This document shows positions 14,301 to 17,152 of a DNA stretch of 17,152 nt, piece after piece; within the stretch, counting starts at the first letter, position 1; each line of letters starts with the position of its first letter. The position numbers were made by a program, and so were the translations under genes. Location of the stretch: assembly GCF_938017615.1 (NCBI RefSeq), contig NZ_CALIJA010000065.1, forward strand, positions 1 through 17,152. Direction: 5' to 3'. Below the pieces are notes generated by a model. It made no database searches. It was not told where the DNA came from and saw only the letters and a list, made by a program, of their open reading frames with translations. Origin of the DNA: an uncultured Campylobacter sp. (lineage in GTDB: Bacteria > Campylobacterota > Campylobacteria > Campylobacterales > Campylobacteraceae).

Positions 14301-14591
14301 ATGTTTATTGCAAACCTCACTTACGTTAAAGAAATTAGCGAAATCGATCGCTTCATCAACGAGCACAACGCGTTTTTAGACCGATTTTATGCGGCGGATA
14401 AATTTATCTGCTCGGGGCGCAAAGTCCCTCGCACCGGCGGCATCATCTTAATCAACGCCAAAGACCGCGCGGAGCTTGATGAGATCATCGCGCAAGATCC
14501 GTTCTTTCAAAACGGCGTCGCAAAATACGAGATCATAGAATTTACGCCGACGAAATTTGCGCCCGAGTTTTGGCGACTTTTCGGCGAATAG
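14301..14591 (+). CDS. YciI-like small protein
   Basis: A 96-residue protein with the single-domain ferredoxin-like YCII fold: FIANLTYVK, an H22 at the family's conserved His position in INEHNAFLDRFY, FICSGRKVPRTGGIILI and IAQDPFFQNGVAKYEIIEF. YciI proteins are thought to be small enzymes acting on chlorinated or related metabolites, but physiological roles are mostly unknown. Start ATG 14301 has AAGGAT just upstream; an in-frame ATG 48 bases earlier overlaps the promoter and has no ribosome binding site. Apparently monocistronic. Confidence 0.85.
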   Translation: MFIANLTYVKEISEIDRFINEHNAFLDRFYAADKFICSGRKVPRTGGIILINAKDRAELDEIIAQDPFFQNGVAKYEIIEFTPTKFAPEFWRLFGE

Positions 14592-14642
14592 AGGGCTTGC
14601 GCGGGTTAAATTTTAAAATTTACGCGCTCAAACACGCCTCTG

Positions 14643-14753
14643 AAATTTAGCCGTTTTGCGCGTGAGATAAAATTCCCGCTAAATTTAAAAGCTGGTCGCG
14701 GCGGTAAATTTAGATAAGCTTAAAACTGAAATTATGCAAAAACGGCTAAATTT
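14643..14753. repeat. Long-range inverted repeat in the acetyltransferase leader
   Basis: AAATTTAGCCGTTTTGC (14643-14659) is the reverse complement of GCAAAAACGGCTAAATTT (14736-14753) apart from one extra A. The 76 bases between contain another pair, CTAAATTTA (14679-14687) and TAAATTTAG (14705-14713). The right arm touches the AAAGGAG ribosome binding site (14754-14760). The 174-base gap 14592-14765 holds no gene that I can see. Confidence 0.5.
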
Positions 14754-14765
14754 AAAGGAGATTTT

Positions 14766-15539
14766 ATGCGGATAAAACTGCGGCTCGCAACGCCACAAGA
14801 TGCGGAGGCACTGCTTGAAATTTACGCGCCTTACGTAAAGCAAACGGCGATCAGCTTCGAATACGACGTGCCCGGCGCCGCGGAATTTGCGGAGCGCATC
14901 GAACAGACGCTGCAAAGATACCACTATCTGCTCGCTTACGTAAGCGACGAGGCGGCAGGCGCAAACGATGAGCGAGATGAAAATTTTAAAATTTCCGCAA
15001 GCGCGGCTGGCGCAGAGAGTGAAATTTCGCCCGCAGACGAAGCGTGAGATCGCACAAGCGCCGCGACGAAACGAAACGGTGCAAATTTAATCGTCGCTGC
15101 AAAACAAAGCGGCGCAAATTTAAAACCGGGCCAAATCCTCGGCTACGCCTACGCTTCGGCTTTCAAAGAGCGAGCGGCATATGATTGGTCGACGGAAAGC
15201 TCCGTTTATGTATCGCAAAACGCGCACGCTTTTGGTATCGGCAGGCTGCTCTACGAAGCGCTAGAGCGCACGCTCAGAGCTCAAAACATCGCAAACATGA
15301 ACGCTTGCATCGCTTGCGGGGATGACGAATATCTAAACGACGCGAGCGTGCGATTTCACGAGCGCATGGGCTTTCGCTTCGTCGGAAGATTCGAGCGCTG
15401 CGCCTATAAATTCGGCCGCTGGTACGATATGGCGTGGATGCAAAAGCCCATCGGCGAGCATCTGCAAAACCAGCCCGCGATGAAGCCTTTCGCGCACTTT
15501 AGAGATGAAATTTGCGCGAGCGCGGGCATTGAAATTTAA
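14766..15539 (+). pseudogene. PAT/Bar-type GNAT N-acetyltransferase interrupted by in-frame TGA
   Basis: One reading frame of 257 codons with a single TGA at 15045-15047 (codon 94). Residues 1-59 are the GNAT start (IKLRLATPQDAEALLEIYAPYV, ISFEYDVPGAAEFAERI); residues 124-225 are the acetyl-CoA part (ILGYAYASAFKERAAYDW, SVYVSQNAHAFGIGRLLYEAL, VRFHERMGFRFVGRFERCAYKFGRWYDMAWMQK, quoted as pattern). This matches phosphinothricin/methionine-sulfone acetyltransferases. The stop lies in an Ala/Ser/Glu/Lys-rich linker (60-123) absent from relatives. The frame is the same on both sides, so it is a nonsense change, not a frameshift. AAAGGAG precedes the ATG. It may be a recent pseudogene, read through, or a sequencing error; Campylobacter can insert selenocysteine, but this site is not a catalytic position. 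Confidence 0.8.
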
Positions 15540-15554
15540 TTTAAAGGAAAAACT

Positions 15555-16442
15555 TTGACGCACTTTATCATAGACGACGAAAATATCGACGTCGATAATA
15601 TCTTCGACGTCGTAAATCTCAAAGAGGGCGATGAACTAAATATCGTCTCCAACACCGCCAAAAAAATTGGCGCCTTAACCCTTGCGCGCCTATCGAAGAT
15701 GGGCGTTAGCATAGGCGAGGTTTTTACGATCGGCAAGCAAAGAAAGGACTTCGCCGATAAGATCATCGTGTTTTTGATGGGCAAGCTCTGCGGGCAGGAG
15801 GGCAAGATCGGCATCGTCAGCAACGATAAATTTTACGACGACGTGATAGAATTTTTTAACAATCTAAACTACCGCAAAAATCCGAAATTTGAAAAGATCA
15901 GCCTAGTCTCGCATGCCTTAGGAGCAGGCGCGAAGCAAGGCAAAACAAGCGGCGCGGCAGAGAAAAAAGCCCAAAAAGCGGAACCGAAAGCTACTAAGCA
16001 GGAGTCAAAACCTCAAAAGCAAGGGACAAAAGCCTCGAAAAAGGAGCCCAAAACCGCAAAGCAGGAGCCGAAGGCTTCACAACAGGAACAAAAGGCCGCA
16101 AATTCTAAAATCGCCGAAGCAGAGCTTGTCGCGGCGGAGGCGCTGATACCCCAGTGCGTAAGCCTGCAAGCCCTCTATGCCGCGTGCGTCGCAAAGCTCG
16201 GCAGAGCCAAAGGCTGCGAGGCCTACCGCGAGATCAAGGACGGCGCGCGAGCAAGGTACGCGAACATCACCTACGATAGCGACCTAAAAGACGGCGCCGT
16301 AAGGCGAAATGCGATCAAGCTCTACCGCGAAAGCGGCGGCGATATGGCGGAATTTCACAATAAGCTGACGAGCGAATACAAACACGCGGGCCCTGAAATT
16401 TATAAAGAATTTAAAGAAAAACTTGTCGGAAAGATGATCTAG
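15555..16442 (+). CDS. PIN/NYN-like domain protein with lysine-rich linker
   Basis: A 295-residue protein of unknown function. Residues 1-120 look like a PIN/NYN-type nuclease fold: IIDDENID (5-12; acidic D7, D8, E9), GKQRKDFADKIIVF (60-73; D65, D68) and GIVSNDKFYDDVIEFF (86-101; D91). Residues 124-186 are low-complexity Lys/Gln/Ala/Glu with loose repeats of KxEPKxxKQE type, strongly basic and likely disordered, as in nucleic-acid binding tails. Residues 187-295 form a second, helical globular part I do not recognise. Start TTG 15555 has AAGGA at good spacing and no ATG alternative. It follows the acetyltransferase by 15 bases, probably in one transcript. Confidence 0.75.
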   Translation: MTHFIIDDENIDVDNIFDVVNLKEGDELNIVSNTAKKIGALTLARLSKMGVSIGEVFTIGKQRKDFADKIIVFLMGKLCGQEGKIGIVSNDKFYDDVIEFFNNLNYRKNPKFEKISLVSHALGAGAKQGKTSGAAEKKAQKAEPKATKQESKPQKQGTKASKKEPKTAKQEPKASQQEQKAANSKIAEAELVAAEALIPQCVSLQALYAACVAKLGRAKGCEAYREIKDGARARYANITYDSDLKDGAVRRNAIKLYRESGGDMAEFHNKLTSEYKHAGPEIYKEFKEKLVGKMI

Positions 16443-16592
16443 GCGACTCGGGCGCAAGGATTTAAGGCGCAGCGATAGAGCGCATCGCGACGTAGCGGCT
16501 AAAGCACGGCCTAGCGGCGTTAGATGTATCGTTACGGCCTGCTATGATGCAGCGCAACCAAAATGAAAATATTCGCTTGCGCGGAGTCGGTT
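16443..16592. other. Structured non-coding gap between convergent genes
   Basis: No gene with a start codon was found. The gap is framed by an imperfect inverted repeat: CGACTC (16444-16449) with GAGTCG (16584-16589), and GCGCAAG (16452-16458) with CTTGCGC (16576-16582). Inside, the pair TAGCGGC...ACGGCC occurs twice in a row with different spacing between. It could be a convergent termination zone, a small RNA, or remains of repeats. Confidence 0.35.
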
Positions 16593-16673
16593 TTATTTTC
16601 GCTGTATATAACCAAGCAAAGCCCAGGCGCTTAGGTATAGTAGCAGAGTAAAGACATATAGGATAAATTTCAT
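16593..16673 (-). CDS. Putative 26-residue single-helix membrane protein
   Basis: ATG at 16673 to TAA at 16593. The peptide begins MKFILYVF, continues with TLLLYLSAWALL and ends GYIQRK: one uninterrupted hydrophobic stretch of about 20 residues with a Lys at the start and a basic end, a typical small membrane protein or C-terminal tail anchor. It is in the same frame as the unknown gene upstream, separated by its TAG and seven sense codons (16674-16694). No good ribosome binding site precedes the ATG, so it may be translated by coupling or by stop-codon read-through. Too short to assign a family. Confidence 0.45.
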   Translation of the reverse strand: MKFILYVFTLLLYLSAWALLGYIQRK

Positions 16674-16694
16674 TCTACTAAGTCTAATCCGAGT

Positions 16695-17084
16695 CTAATC
16701 ATAATTAAAGCTATATGGCTTGTAGCCGAAAATATGCAAGGTCTTCAAAGCGAGCTCCCTGACCTCTATCCAGGATTTGTTCTGATATACTAGATAATCG
16801 TAAGTATCTCCCTCTAGCAAGCTTTGATCTTTAAAGTATCTATCTATGAGCTCCATAAGCTCTCTTAACGCATCCCTCTCGTATGGCAGGAAGCAAAATT
16901 CAAATTGCTCCAATAAAGCGTTCTTGCATTCGGTATATAAAAATTCTACCATCTCCGATGGGCTTTCGTAATATTCAACCGCAGGATGCACTAAATGATC
17001 AACTTGATATTCCAAAGAAGCCATACGGCATAGATTAACCATAAGCCCGCTTTTCCTAAATATCTCTTTTCCGTTAATTCGCAT
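16695..17084 (-). CDS. Hypothetical protein, 129 residues
   Basis: I do not recognise a family. The protein is acidic and mostly helical by eye, with many aromatic residues (for example VEFLYTECKNALLEQFEF, FLPYERDALRELMELIDRYF, YDYLVYQNKSWIEVRELALKTL); no signal peptide or membrane segment. It has a good ribosome binding site (AAGGA) and a perfect TATAAT promoter. Hand-counted GC in 16741-16920 is about 41%, against about 55% in a sample of glnA, and it contains no AAATTT, both unlike its neighbours. Such size and context fit immunity or antitoxin-like cargo, but there is no direct evidence for that. Confidence 0.7.
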   Translation of the reverse strand: MRINGKEIFRKSGLMVNLCRMASLEYQVDHLVHPAVEYYESPSEMVEFLYTECKNALLEQFEFCFLPYERDALRELMELIDRYFKDQSLLEGDTYDYLVYQNKSWIEVRELALKTLHIFGYKPYSFNYD

Positions 17085-17120
17085 TTGGGTTTCCTTTTAT
17101 TGGGATGTGGGTTTGCGCAC

Positions 17121-17126
17121 ATTATA
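17121..17126 (-). promoter_or_regulatory. Consensus -10 TATAAT for the 129-residue gene
   Basis: On the minus strand TATAAT, preceded by A/T-rich phased tracts (AATTTTAAAAATATATTACG) and followed by GTGCGC; predicted start about 30 bases before the ATG. This is the best sigma-70 match in the window. Confidence 0.65.
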
Positions 17127-17152
17127 TCGTAATATATTTTTAAAATTCTCGC

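Noticed and set aside
15045..15047. Selenocysteine codon in the acetyltransferase
   Set aside because: The position lies in a low-complexity linker, not at a catalytic residue, and no obvious hairpin follows at the right distance; nonsense change is simpler.
16444..16563. 40-codon open plus-strand stretch after the PIN-like gene
   Set aside because: No start codon, a different frame from the upstream gene, no recognisable sequence; short open runs are common in GC-rich gaps.
16443..16694. tRNA or attachment site at the island edge
   Set aside because: No T-loop GTTCRA motif or cloverleaf found in the gap.

Overview
The window reads as chromosome of a Campylobacter species of the higher-GC oral type (C. 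gracilis/rectus/showae-like is my guess; the species cannot be fixed from sequence alone). Reasons: GC content near one half in most genes but peppered with the palindrome AAATTT, epsilonproteobacterial versions of nearly every protein, and a gene order (glnA, U32 protein, purE, small protein, glyQ, Nif3-like, zinc-ribbon protein, waaA, RluA-type synthase, ffh, rpsP, KH protein, rimM, trmD, rplS) that from memory matches the C. jejuni Cj0699-Cj0714 region.

Region 1 (13-10397, minus strand) is one tightly packed 14-gene run, read from right to left: tRNA hydroxylation U32 protein, purE, a GyrI-like protein, glyQ, Nif3-like, zinc-ribbon/coiled-coil protein, waaA, RluA-type pseudouridine synthase, ffh, rpsP, khpA, rimM, trmD, rplS. 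Many junctions are 4-base ATGA/GTGA overlaps or gaps of a few bases, so it is probably one transcription unit with local controls. It joins ribosome and tRNA maturation, protein targeting, purine synthesis and lipid A-Kdo assembly. Two places have strong RNA structure: the ffh-rpsP gap (interleaved inverted repeats) and the end of the GyrI-like gene (perfect 16-bp hairpin).

Region 2 (10398-14591, plus strand) holds a divergently transcribed PHP phosphatase (HisJ-like), glutamine synthetase with its own leader and a Phe in place of the adenylylated Tyr, a short ComEC-type DNA-uptake channel and a YciI-like small enzyme. The glnA-comEC gap contains a 17-bp near-perfect hairpin.

Region 3 (14592-17152) is the accessory-looking end: a PAT/Bar-type GNAT acetyltransferase split by one in-frame TGA inside a low-complexity linker, a PIN/NYN-like protein with a lysine-rich linker, a structured gap, and on the minus strand an AT-richer unknown 129-residue protein followed in the same frame, after a TAG, by a 26-codon ORF that is a textbook single membrane helix. 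The last pair has a perfect TATAAT promoter and lacks AAATTT words apart from one at the start of the small ORF, so it may be a transferred module.

A theme of the window is low-complexity Ala/Ser/Asn/Lys-rich insertions or tails in otherwise conserved proteins (WaaA, GlyQ, the acetyltransferase, the PIN-like protein) and a Cys/His-rich insertion in the GyrI-like protein. No tRNA, rRNA, CRISPR array, insertion sequence or phage gene was seen.
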